From Phycisphaeraceae bacterium (GTDB lineage Bacteria > Planctomycetota > Phycisphaerae > Phycisphaerales > Phycisphaeraceae), in NCBI GenBank assembly GCA_029260715.1, contig JAJDCS010000007.1:1-45422 (forward strand): 45,422 bases of DNA, given 5' to 3'. Below are positions 9,373-17,127 of this stretch, piece after piece. Made by a program: the position numbers and the translations under genes. The stretch's first letter is position 1. Each line of letters opens with the position of its first letter. The notes under the pieces are model-generated. The model searched no databases. It had not been told where the DNA came from and was given only the letters and a program-made list of their open reading frames with translations.

Positions 9373-9430
9373 CTAATACCAGGTCGCGGCGCACTACGCG
9401 GTCGTAGACAGCGGCACCTCTGCGTTCTAA

Positions 9431-9476
9431 GAAGAGACCGCTCCCTTACGGTCGCGGCTCGTGACGGGCGGTTTCT
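9431..9476 (-). repeat. Transcript-end repeat, copy a
   Basis: In the minus direction the core (9460-9436) reads GAGCCGCGACCGT, AAGGGAGCGGTC, then TCTTCTT. GACCGT and GCGGTC can pair around AAGGGA. It starts 15 nt after the stop codon of the DUF3568 gene, in its sense direction, and is followed by T-rich sequence, so it could act as a terminator or a 3'-end stabiliser. Confidence 0.7.
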
Positions 9477-9844
9477 TAAAGGTTGTTCTTGATCTCCTGA
9501 ATCACCGACAGGCTCAGGCCCTCATTTTCGCCGGGGAAAACATGCACGCCGACTCTGGTGCTCTCGGCGCCGGCGGACTTCGCGGTGATGGTGATCTTGG
9601 TGTTGAACGAGTTGCGTGTAACGATCTTGATGCCCGATTGAGATGGTTTTTCTGAGATGATCTGCAAGCCCATCTCCCTGACGGCGATGCTCGCCGCGTC
9701 GGAGACAGCGACCGCGGAGGCGGGCAGGTACTCGTAGTATGTGCCGAACTGCTTGTCGAGGCCGGGCGCGGATTCGCAGGCGGCGAGCGAAGCGAGCGAT
9801 GTAAGCACTATTAAGAACGTCAGTGTTTGTTTTATATTTCTCAT
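9476..9844 (-). CDS. Small lipoprotein, DUF3568-like
   Basis: A 122-residue predicted lipoprotein. The frame opens at 9859, but the ATG at 9844 (MRNIKQTLTFLIVL) follows GAGAGG and fits a lipoprotein signal peptide with lipobox LAAC. After the Cys the chain has the pattern of DUF3568 proteins: a short linker (GTYYEYLPAS), a helix with A..A.REMGLQII, strands with KITITAK, then TRVGVHVFPGEN and a closing helix IQEIKNNL. Function of the family is unknown. It lies 113 bp after the envelope lipoprotein operon on the same strand and may be its last gene, though repeat copy b lies between. Confidence 0.75.
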   Translation of the reverse strand: MRNIKQTLTFLIVLTSLASLAACESAPGLDKQFGTYYEYLPASAVAVSDAASIAVREMGLQIISEKPSQSGIKIVTRNSFNTKITITAKSAGAESTRVGVHVFPGENEGLSLSVIQEIKNNL

Positions 9845-9898
9845 TTCAGAGCCTCTCATATGGATTCTGTTAATTCAAGGCATACTACAAAAATTCGA

Positions 9899-9945
9899 AG
9901 AGACCGCTCCCTGATCCGTCTAAGGCGGACGGCTCGTAGCGGGCT
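9899..9945 (-). repeat. Transcript-end repeat, copy b (variant)
   Basis: A diverged copy. In the minus direction it reads TACGAGCC, then an altered middle that itself forms a small hairpin (CCGTC / GACGG), then CAGGGAGCGGTCTCTTC. Its GAGCC start is 22 nt after the stop of the 668-residue gene ending at 9958, again in the sense direction. Confidence 0.55.
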
Positions 9946-9957
9946 ATCTATCAACCT

Positions 9958-11964
9958 CTAAAGCCCGTCTTTGATTTTGACCGTCAGCGTGTCGCGTGTG
10001 GTGCCGCCCACGCCCAGGTCGAACGGCAGCTTGCCCTCCAACGAGGCGATGCGCCCGACCAGGTCGTCGTAGGACGTGGTGTAGCGTAGGGTGAACACGC
10101 CGAGCCCGCCCTCGCGGTCCGAGTCGTGCTCGTCGAAGTCGACGCCTACCACGCCCGGCACGTTTTCCTTAAACACGTTCATGACCGCGAACACCTCGCG
10201 CTGGGTCTTGGCGTTGGTGGTCATGACGGTGAGCGTGTTGGCGGGCGACCAGGCGTCGAGCATCTGCTCGACGAGCCTGCCCACGGCGAACGCGGCGATG
10301 CCCTCGACGGTCTCCTCTTCGGGTTCCTCCTCGGTGCCGGTGGGCCAGCCCTCGGCCGCAAGCGTTACGCCGTCGCTGACGCGAACCGCCCGGAACGTGT
10401 AGCTGATATCGCCGCCCGTGGTGTGCCCGCCCTGGCCGACGCCTTGGATGAGGATGTCGATCCCCGCTGACTGGCCAAGCAGGAACACCAACTCGTCCTC
10501 ACGGTAAAGCGTGCGCGATTTCTCCATGCGGCTGCTGAGGCGCTGGCGGGCCTGCACCGGGTCGACCATGATGAAGCCCAGCTTGAGCATGTGCTTGTAC
10601 ATGGCGTCTTCCATTTTGCGCGTGTCCATCAGCTCGGCGCGCCGGTCGCGCGTGCGGAGCCGCTCCGTTAAGTAATCATCGCCGTCATCGTCGCCGGTGG
10701 GGCCGAGGTTGATGTTGACCACCGCGCCGATTTGAGAAGCGCCGGCGTTGGCGGGGCCGTCGGGTGGGCCGAGCTCTTGAAGTTCTTTAGCCAGTTTGGG
10801 GTCGCTTAGCTGTGTCTCGGACAGCAGGCGTGTGATCACGATGCCGATCTTGGGCCTGCCCTCGCCGGTGTATTGCTTCGCAACTTCTTTTTTGGCTGCT
10901 TCGTGGTCGGCGTCGTCGGGGTCGGCGATCGCCTCCCATCGGCTGTCGTTGCCGCGGCCACCCTTGGCGATCAGCGTGACGGTGCCGCTGGCGCCGTCGG
11001 TGCCGTCGACCTTCATGCCCAGTTCCTTGCCGGCTGTTTCCTGCAGCTCGTACAGCAACTCAATGGGCCGACCCGTGTATCGCAGCGTCAGCGTCCCGAC
11101 GGATGTTTTTTTGTCGGACGAGAACCCGTCGGTCTTGATGCCCGTGACGCCTTGGATGTTTTCAAATGCGCGTTGGGCTTTGACCAGTTGCCCGACGTTG
11201 CTCAGCCCGACCATGCGCACGGTGTACCGCCTGGCGGCGCCTTGGCTGTCGCCGCGCGCGTACCACGCGGCGAACTGCGAGATGGCTTTGCGCGTAATCT
11301 GCAGGGCGTATTTTTTGATGGCTACGGAATCGACCCCGCCCTTCCAGTCGAACGCGAACCCGCCGATCTTGCGTCCGCGTGGCACGTCGAGGATCTCGAC
11401 GGTGACGCGGTAGATCGCGCCTCGTTCGCGCACGAGTTGCGTGTTGAGCATGCGGACCAGCAAGACGATCTCGGCGTTGAGCTTCGAGGCCAGCAGGTTC
11501 ACCGCGCGCTTCTCGTTGCGGGCTTGTAGCAGTTGCACCTCCCGCCGGTCGCGTTCGGCCAGGGCGTCGAGGCTCACCAGATCGATCACCGCGTTTTGCA
11601 ACAGGGTCTCTTCGATATCCGCTTTGAGTTTCACCGAGTCGCCGGCCGGGTCGAACAACGCGATGCCGGCCCCGATGTGCCGGTTGCCGGCGATCGTACC
11701 CGTGGCGGCTTGTTGCTCGGCGCCGGTCTCGAATCGCCCTTCCACGGCGACCTGCAGCGGTTTGTTCTCGATGCCGCAGATGACGAGGAACGTGGGCTCG
11801 CCGGCGCGTTCGTAGGCTTCCTCGAATAAAGCCATATCAGGCGCGTTGGCGACCTCGTCGGGCTGCAGCGGTGGCGCGTCGGGCTTGCGCTGGGCGAAAG
11901 ACGGCGGGGCGAGCGTTGCGACGATCATCGCGGCGGCGGCGAGACAAGCGGCGTGTCGGTTCAT
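9958..11964 (-). CDS. Secreted two-module LpoB/TolB-like protein
   Basis: About 668 residues. The ATG at 11964 is chosen because GAAGGA precedes it and it starts a clean signal peptide (MNRHAACLAAAAMIVATLAP, cleavage near SFAQ); the frame itself opens at 12027. The protein contains the same module twice. Each copy has an LpoB/TolB-like fold (helix IEETLLQNAVIDLV / MEDAMYKHMLKLGFIMV, strand LNAEIVLLVRML / AGIDILIQGVGQ, strand YRVTVEILD / YTFRAVRVSD, long helix). A ferredoxin-like unit follows (YTVRMVGL..FENIQGVTGIKT and LTVMTTN..FKENVPGVVGVD, then LTLRYT / FTLRYT). No catalytic motif is seen. It is the fifth gene of the LpoB-YcfL-type operon. A role in periplasmic assembly or cell-wall synthase control is inferred from context only. 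Confidence 0.65.
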   Translation of the reverse strand: MNRHAACLAAAAMIVATLAPPSFAQRKPDAPPLQPDEVANAPDMALFEEAYERAGEPTFLVICGIENKPLQVAVEGRFETGAEQQAATGTIAGNRHIGAGIALFDPAGDSVKLKADIEETLLQNAVIDLVSLDALAERDRREVQLLQARNEKRAVNLLASKLNAEIVLLVRMLNTQLVRERGAIYRVTVEILDVPRGRKIGGFAFDWKGGVDSVAIKKYALQITRKAISQFAAWYARGDSQGAARRYTVRMVGLSNVGQLVKAQRAFENIQGVTGIKTDGFSSDKKTSVGTLTLRYTGRPIELLYELQETAGKELGMKVDGTDGASGTVTLIAKGGRGNDSRWEAIADPDDADHEAAKKEVAKQYTGEGRPKIGIVITRLLSETQLSDPKLAKELQELGPPDGPANAGASQIGAVVNINLGPTGDDDGDDYLTERLRTRDRRAELMDTRKMEDAMYKHMLKLGFIMVDPVQARQRLSSRMEKSRTLYREDELVFLLGQSAGIDILIQGVGQGGHTTGGDISYTFRAVRVSDGVTLAAEGWPTGTEEEPEEETVEGIAAFAVGRLVEQMLDAWSPANTLTVMTTNAKTQREVFAVMNVFKENVPGVVGVDFDEHDSDREGGLGVFTLRYTTSYDDLVGRIASLEGKLPFDLGVGGTTRDTLTVKIKDGL

Positions 11965-12027
11965 GGCTGAATCCTTCAATTGAAACACACGGGCGAGCGC
12001 CGCCCGCAAAACGACCCTGACTCTCAC

Positions 12028-12447
12028 TTACCGGGACGGGCGAACAAGCAGCCGCCAGTCAACGGCGTTGGTGTCCAGCGCGTTGGACTCCAGGAACACC
12101 TGCGTTCGCGGCTCGAGCGTGGCGAACTTGAACCCGCTGCTGGACCGCAGGGGGCGGCCTGCGCGGTCGAGAAACTCGAAGCGGTACTGGACATTAACCA
12201 CCCCTTCGGAAACCGAGCGTAGCGGCACGGTCACGTTCAGCGGGCGGTTGGGGGTCGGGCCGTCGACGATCGGCTGGTCCACCACCACGTACTTGTGCAG
12301 CCCCTCGATCGCCACGTTCTGTGGGTACGCCCCGCCGAGCGGGTCTGTCCGCAGCGCGTGCGGGGCCTTGACCGTGTCGCACGCTGCCAAAGCGGTGACA
12401 ACCAACAAACACAAGACGGCCGGTGTATGGTTGCGCAGAAGTGTCAT
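12028..12447 (-). CDS. YcfL-like lipoprotein (DUF1425)
   Basis: A 139-residue predicted lipoprotein. The ATG at 12447 has AAAGGA upstream and begins a lipoprotein signal (MTLLRNHTPAVLCLLVV, lipobox ALAAC); the frame opens at 12483. The mature part is a small beta-sandwich type with VNVQYRFEFLDRAGRPL, FKFATLEPRTQVFL and a final DWRLLVR, which matches the YcfL/DUF1425 pattern. In E. coli ycfL is next to lpoB, the activator of PBP1B; here it sits in an operon with two LpoB-like genes, which supports the assignment. Its molecular role is not known. Gap to the next gene (start 11964) is short, so they are probably co-transcribed. Confidence 0.8.
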   Translation of the reverse strand: MTLLRNHTPAVLCLLVVTALAACDTVKAPHALRTDPLGGAYPQNVAIEGLHKYVVVDQPIVDGPTPNRPLNVTVPLRSVSEGVVNVQYRFEFLDRAGRPLRSSSGFKFATLEPRTQVFLESNALDTNAVDWRLLVRPSR

Positions 12448-12528
12448 AAGATGTCCTTTCTCGTGTATTAAAAGGTTAGGCATAGTGTGATTGATATTCC
12501 ATGGCGGCGATCGCCTCCCCCGGCCGGT

Positions 12529-14247
12529 CTACGGCTGTTGGCCTACGGCCAAGCTTGCTTGCAATTGTGATACTAACTCGCGCACCTCCGCGCTTTTTGG
12601 GTGATAGGGCGGGTGCTGCTGGCAGAACAGCCGGGCGTAACCCGCGGTGCCGGGCTGGGGCGAGGCCAACGAACGCCCACCCTCTAGCACGTGAAGCCCG
12701 GGGAAGCGGCCAGCGTCGTCGTCGTCAAGCTCGATCTCTTCGTAACGGTAGAGGTCTTCCAACTCGCCGAGGCTCATCTCGGTAAGGAAGCCCGCCCGCT
12801 GGTAATCCTCCAGCACTTCGTACGAGGGCTTGCGCACGCAATTGCCGCCAAGGATGTAAGGCAGTGTGGTGCCCTCGGCGGCCTGGGCGTAGGCGTTGGA
12901 GTAGAACACCTGCCCGCTGGCCGCCCACGGGGGCGCTTCTGGGCTTGAAACGAGCCTGATGTACTTGAGCGCCACAGCCCCTTGCTTGGGCGGGTCCAGG
13001 CCCGATATCGCGAATCGCGTGGCCGGCTGGCCGTCAACGCCTAGCTCGACCACTTGGCCGGGGCCGCTGACCAAAACGGGCGCGATGTAGAGCCGTTGGG
13101 GCATGGCCTCGCAGTATCGCGTGTCGGCATGGGCACCGGCTTTGGCGATCATCCCGGCAATGGCCATCCCCAGGGCCGCGTACGCAGCCCCCTCGCTGTT
13201 GTTCGCGTTAGCGTACTGTGCCGTGACCACCGCCGCCGCCAGCAAGGTCGAGCCGATGTGGCTCTTTGCGATGCGCATGTCCTCTAGGTTGTTCCACATG
13301 TGGTCTTGGGCCATGTCGTTGACGTCGCACACCACGGGGAACCGCTCGACCTGTTGCCCGACCTGCACGGCGAGTTGCTGCTCGCCGCTGGGCATGTGTG
13401 GTCGGAACTTGGCGATGGCGTTGTCGGGGCCTGTGGCGATTTTTTGCGGGCCACGCCCGTAGTCCACAACCAGTAGCGTGTTGTATTGCCCGGCTTTGAG
13501 CCGCTCGACCAGTGGGGCCACGGCTGGGCGCGTGGTGACGGCCTTGGCGAATTGCTCATCGGCTTCTTCGTACCGCCCCAACTGCTGGTTGGCGATGCCC
13601 GTCATGAGATACCCCAGCGTGAAGTTCGACTCGGCAGGTGTATAGGCGGTTTCGAGGAAGTCGTCGCCCCCTTTTTTCTGCTTGTGCGCTTGGGCGGCGC
13701 GGTCGACGATCTGCTGCGTGTCCAGCCGGGAGCCGTCCTTACCGGCGCCGAAGTCGCGCAGGTAGAACAGCGAGTTGCTCGCCGCGGCGCGCGCGTTGTC
13801 CCACGAGCCTTGCATGGCGAACTGGATGGCGATGTACTGAAACGCCAGGGCCTGCTCGAACGGCTCGCCCTTCCAGGTCTTCAGGTCTTCGTTGAGCACG
13901 ACAGAGGCGACGGTCTTGTCTTTGTTGATCCCCTGGGTTCGCAGGATCTCGTAGACCTCCTCGAGGTATCGCTGGGCCGCGTCGGGGTAGCCGTCGGCCA
14001 GGGTCAGCACGGCCAGGCGCATCCTGTGCAGCACGTAGTCGCGGTCCGGTTTTTTTGCGGTGCCTTTGGACTGCTCGGGCAGGCTCTTGAGCAGCGCCAC
14101 GCGTGCTCGCCCGAACTGACCGGTGGCGAACGATTGCGTGACCACGGCGTTGGGCGTGGCGAGGCAGCCCGTCGTGGCCAGAAGCATGGCGGCGACAAGA
14201 CAGATCACGCCGCGGCTTGGGCGCCGGCTGGGTACAGGGTCAGGCAT
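12529..14247 (-). CDS. COG3014-like lipoprotein with TPR-type helices
   Basis: About 572 residues. A GTG at 14253 opens the frame, but the ATG at 14247 with GGAG 5 nt upstream is preferred. Signal peptide with lipobox LATTGC. The N-terminal half is helical with tetratricopeptide-like units (AQRYLEEVYEILRT, EQALAFQYIAIQFAMQGSWD, TLGYLMTGIANQQLGRYEEA). The C-terminal half begins NTLLVVDYGRGPQKIATGPD and includes a hydrophobic Ala/Gly-rich stretch (GSTLLAAAVVTAQYAN..GAAYAALGMAIAGMIAK). This is the layout of COG3014 lipoproteins, often encoded beside lpoB and ycfL. Function unknown; likely a periplasmic scaffold. It lies 42 bp after lpoB-like gene 2 and 45 bp before the frame of the YcfL-like gene. 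Confidence 0.7.
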   Translation of the reverse strand: MPDPVPSRRPSRGVICLVAAMLLATTGCLATPNAVVTQSFATGQFGRARVALLKSLPEQSKGTAKKPDRDYVLHRMRLAVLTLADGYPDAAQRYLEEVYEILRTQGINKDKTVASVVLNEDLKTWKGEPFEQALAFQYIAIQFAMQGSWDNARAAASNSLFYLRDFGAGKDGSRLDTQQIVDRAAQAHKQKKGGDDFLETAYTPAESNFTLGYLMTGIANQQLGRYEEADEQFAKAVTTRPAVAPLVERLKAGQYNTLLVVDYGRGPQKIATGPDNAIAKFRPHMPSGEQQLAVQVGQQVERFPVVCDVNDMAQDHMWNNLEDMRIAKSHIGSTLLAAAVVTAQYANANNSEGAAYAALGMAIAGMIAKAGAHADTRYCEAMPQRLYIAPVLVSGPGQVVELGVDGQPATRFAISGLDPPKQGAVALKYIRLVSSPEAPPWAASGQVFYSNAYAQAAEGTTLPYILGGNCVRKPSYEVLEDYQRAGFLTEMSLGELEDLYRYEEIELDDDDAGRFPGLHVLEGGRSLASPQPGTAGYARLFCQQHPPYHPKSAEVRELVSQLQASLAVGQQP

Positions 14248-14295
14248 GGTCACTCCGGGTTGTGGTGAGCAAGTGTTCGTCTCTCAATTCATCAA

Positions 14296-14874
14296 TCAGT
14301 CGATCGTCAGGCCCGACGCGACGCGCTTGAACTCGAAGCTGTCGTTCCACTCGATCTGCCTGGTGTTCACGTCGTTGATGGCGTATTCGAGGTAGTAGTA
14401 GTCCTGCCTGATGTTGACGTACTTTTCTTTTTTGTGTGACGCGGTGCGTGGGGCGGACAAGAATTGGGCGGACATGACGTGCGTGGTGGCTGGGGCCTGG
14501 CCCAGGTCGCCGTCGAAGCCCGCGTCTCGCAGCATCTGGTGCTGCTCGGGTGTGATCTGGAAGCGGATATTCTTCTGCTTCGACAACGCTCGCAGCGGCA
14601 GTGCCCCCTGCACGCGGGCGACGAGCATCCACTGCTCGGCGACGGGGATGATGTCGCTGGTGAGGTTCTCGACTTTGTTGATCGTAATGTAGATGGGCGG
14701 GGAATCAGCCGTGCGTTCAGCCAAGAAGGCGCTAGCCGCCAGCGATTCGGCCATCTTCTCGATGGTGAAGTCAAAGTCCGACGCGCGCAGGCGCGTGGAC
14801 TGTGGGACAGTTGCGCAGCCTACCAGCGCACAAACCAACATCACCGCGGCGGCGCGGGCCGGGGCGGGCGTCAT
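14296..14874 (-). CDS. LpoB-like lipoprotein 2
   Basis: A 192-residue predicted lipoprotein with signal MTPAPARAAAVMLVCALVG and a Cys at LVGC. The mature chain resembles LpoB: FTIEKMAESLAASAFLAE, PIYITINKVENLTSDIIP, a strand HVMSAQFLSAP and a closing YYYLEYAINDVNTRQIEWND. In the LpoB family the last element (tyrosine-rich strand, then a D-x-T/R-x-x-I-x-W motif) is typical. Its start overlaps the stop of LpoB-like gene 1 by ATGA. LpoB activates a bifunctional peptidoglycan synthase in enterobacteria; that this protein does so here is an inference. The Thr-Lys-free tail and short length suggest a minimal periplasmic domain. Confidence 0.7.
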   Translation of the reverse strand: MTPAPARAAAVMLVCALVGCATVPQSTRLRASDFDFTIEKMAESLAASAFLAERTADSPPIYITINKVENLTSDIIPVAEQWMLVARVQGALPLRALSKQKNIRFQITPEQHQMLRDAGFDGDLGQAPATTHVMSAQFLSAPRTASHKKEKYVNIRQDYYYLEYAINDVNTRQIEWNDSFEFKRVASGLTID

Positions 14875-15518
14875 TCGGTCACCTGCCCAAGGTCGAAGTC
14901 GCTGTCGAACACGATCTCGCGCGTGCGCAGGTTGGTGAGCTTGAAGTTCAGGTAGTACTGACGGCGGTTGCCGCGGTTGCTCTCGTAGAAGTCGCCCTGG
15001 AGGACGTAGGTCATACCCGCGTCGTACTTGGCGGTGCCTTGGGGCGAGGTGTGCTCCTGGAGCAGGTCTTCTTCTTGACCCTGGACGCGGGACAACTCAC
15101 GGTCCATGCGTTGGCGGCTCTCGACGACTTTGAAGTGGTCGCGGATGAGCCTGCTCTTGAGTAGCTTCGACCGCAGGCGGCGTTGGATCTGCATGAAGTC
15201 GGTCGTGGGGGTGCGTGTTTTGTTGTCGATGCTGCCTAGTTCGAGCACCTGGCGATACTGTGCGTCGGCGATCTCGGGGATGTCCGCTAGCTGGACGGCT
15301 AGGTCCTCGGCTGCCTGATCGCAGAACTCCAGCAGCGAGGGGATGGACGCCCTGTCGGAGCGGCGGTCGGCTTTGGTGGTGCGGTACGGGTCGATGCGCC
15401 CGCCCGAATCGCCGATCACCGCGGGCGAGGTTTCACAACCCAGCGTCGCCAGCGCGCTAATCAATACGGCGGTCTTGGCCCAGCCGGTCACGGACGGTTT
15501 GCAGAAGAGAGGGGGCAT
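14871..15518 (-). CDS. LpoB-like lipoprotein 1 (PBP activator family)
   Basis: A 215-residue predicted lipoprotein, first gene of the operon. The ATG at 15518 follows AAGGAG with 6-nt spacing and begins the signal MPPLFCKPSVTGWAKTAVLI, lipobox ATLGC; the longer frame from 15593 lacks such support. Mature motifs fit LpoB: RIDPYRTTKADRRSDRAS, LLEFCDQAAEDLAVQLA, a strand VLELGSIDNKTRTPTTDF, KYDAGMTYVLQGDFYESNRG and QYYLNFKLTNLRTREIVFDS. The family binds and activates class A penicillin-binding proteins from the outer membrane. Having two LpoB-like genes in tandem (stop/start overlap ATGA) is unusual. The partner PBP is not in the window. Confidence 0.75.
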   Translation of the reverse strand: MPPLFCKPSVTGWAKTAVLISALATLGCETSPAVIGDSGGRIDPYRTTKADRRSDRASIPSLLEFCDQAAEDLAVQLADIPEIADAQYRQVLELGSIDNKTRTPTTDFMQIQRRLRSKLLKSRLIRDHFKVVESRQRMDRELSRVQGQEEDLLQEHTSPQGTAKYDAGMTYVLQGDFYESNRGNRRQYYLNFKLTNLRTREIVFDSDFDLGQVTE

Positions 15519-15579
15519 GTGAACTCCTTGATAAAGGATCAATGGATGCGGTTTGAGGGTATCAGCCCCTCGGGTGGAG

Positions 15580-15585
15580 ATTATA
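15580..15585 (-). promoter_or_regulatory. Candidate -10 box for the lipoprotein operon
   Basis: The minus strand reads TATAAT here, 61 nt before the chosen start at 15518. No good -35 hexamer is found at 16-18 nt, so this is only a candidate. Confidence 0.3.
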
Positions 15586-15712
15586 CAGCGCAAGGACGGT
15601 TTTGCTGCGGCTTGAGAGGTGTTCCGCTGGTAGGCTTATTGGGTTTTGAATTTGGGTGGCATGGGTAAGGTGTTGGGCAGCCTAACGAGGCGTGATGGGA
15701 CGATAGCTAGCA

Positions 15713-16990
15713 CTATGCAGCAAACCGCCTGCGTCGAGCCCAAGCGAGCCCAACGGCAAGGATGAAAACGCTGCCCGGCTCCGGCACGGGCGTGGCCAAC
15801 ACAATGCCACTGGTGCCGTCGGAGAAGCCGCCTAAAAAAGCCACGACGCCGGAATCGTTTATTGACAACAATGAGGGTCGAATCACGTTCGTCAATGTCA
15901 AATCGTCAACGGCGTCCCCGAGTTGCGCGATGATGCCGTTTTCGTTGCTGACCACCGCCAAGCCCCCGCCCGTAGAGGGATCGAATCTGGCAATATAAAC
16001 AATATCGCCATTATTATTCAGTGAAAATACACTCACATTTTGTAACAGATTACCTTCGATCACTTCGCCGGAAGCCGTCACAACGCCGGTTTTTGAAGAC
16101 ACAACCGCGTTGCGGAAAAACGTGTCTCCGGGCATGTCTTCTAACAGTGTGAGATAGGCAAACTCGTCCGCGTTATTTGACCAAACAAATGTGAGCTCCG
16201 TTGTCCTCCTACCATTTATCATCTCACCGGCTGTCGCCAACAAACCATTGTTTAGCGAAATGATCGCGGAAGTCGTCTCCGTACCGTTATCTACCGTGCC
16301 GGTAAAGATGATGTCGTCTGTATCGCTAAGAAGCGGGAAGCCTATATTGACCAGCGTTTGACCAGCGACCGTGTCGCCGGCTGCGATGATCAAGCCGTCA
16401 GTGGTGGTAAAAATCCCTGATTTCAGACCGTCCCCTGCACTATTAACAAACGCGGATCTATAGGCAACATTTCCCGTATTGTTTACCGACAAGACAAAGA
16501 GGGAGAACAATAGCGTTCTGCCGTCTACCGGCTCGGATAAGTCGACAAGCAAACCGCGGTCTTTGGAAAAAATACCAAATCCGTCTTCGAAGGAAGCGTC
16601 AAACACCACGTCATTGATATCGTTGATGGCCGGAGGAGTAGGATTGATTTCTGTCAGCGTCTTACCGCTAAAAGTTTGGCCTGCCGCTGCGATCAAGCCG
16701 TCATTAATTGTAAAAACGCCGTTGTCAGGGTCGTCGGCTGCTGACAAACGGGTATGAAAAGCTACATTACCGTTATTATTGATCACGGGATAACGATCAG
16801 GCAAAGTATTCGTAAAATCCAGCGTCTTGCCGTCTATCACGTCGCCGTCGCGTGCGATGATCTCCAGCTTGTAAGGCTGTTTGGCTAGCGCGTCGGGTAG
16901 TGCGTGTGACAGACCCACCAAAACAGAGAAAAATAGCCCCACTCGAAAGGGCTTAGACAACCGCAAGCCGCTGTTGATAAGTGCCGACAT
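15713..16990 (-). CDS. PEP-CTERM protein with repeated beta units (DUF7453-like)
   Basis: About 425 residues. ATG at 16990 with AAGGA 8 nt upstream. A signal peptide (FRVGLFFSVLVGLSHALPDALA) is followed by seven or so similar units of about 50 residues, each with a pattern like G.T......P.INN.G.VAF...., and ending with I.......L....G. The C-terminus is a PEP-CTERM sorting tail: VPEPGS, a hydrophobic helix (VFILAVGLAWA) and RRRRFAA. Such proteins are exported and processed by an exosortase. The repeat type resembles planctomycete choice-of-anchor/DUF7453 proteins; its role is unknown. Codon use is less GC-rich than neighbours. Confidence 0.85.
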   Translation of the reverse strand: MSALINSGLRLSKPFRVGLFFSVLVGLSHALPDALAKQPYKLEIIARDGDVIDGKTLDFTNTLPDRYPVINNNGNVAFHTRLSAADDPDNGVFTINDGLIAAAGQTFSGKTLTEINPTPPAINDINDVVFDASFEDGFGIFSKDRGLLVDLSEPVDGRTLLFSLFVLSVNNTGNVAYRSAFVNSAGDGLKSGIFTTTDGLIIAAGDTVAGQTLVNIGFPLLSDTDDIIFTGTVDNGTETTSAIISLNNGLLATAGEMINGRRTTELTFVWSNNADEFAYLTLLEDMPGDTFFRNAVVSSKTGVVTASGEVIEGNLLQNVSVFSLNNNGDIVYIARFDPSTGGGLAVVSNENGIIAQLGDAVDDLTLTNVIRPSLLSINDSGVVAFLGGFSDGTSGIVLATPVPEPGSVFILAVGLAWARRRRFAA

Positions 16991-17101
16991 CACCCGCGTC
17001 CTTTCGCATTTTTCTGCTGTGCTCTAGAAGCTATTACCTTATCGCGGGCAGAGGCGGGTTGCAAGAAATAAATATTTGTTTAATGCGGCAAGAACGAGTC
17101 G

Positions 17102-17127
17102 GGCAAGCGGGTCACAAGATGCTTGCC
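17102..17127 (-). terminator. Inverted repeat at the end of the ast operon
   Basis: In the minus direction GGCAAGC and GCTTGCC (7-bp perfect arms, 12-nt loop) straddle the astB stop codon. There is no T-run after it, so it may be a rho-dependent end or an mRNA 3' stabiliser rather than a classical terminator. Confidence 0.35.

Noticed and set aside
17019-17026. GTGCTCTA, matching a MITE end with its TA
   Set aside because: Only eight bases match and there is no partner end or internal hairpin; one such match is expected by chance in a window of this size.
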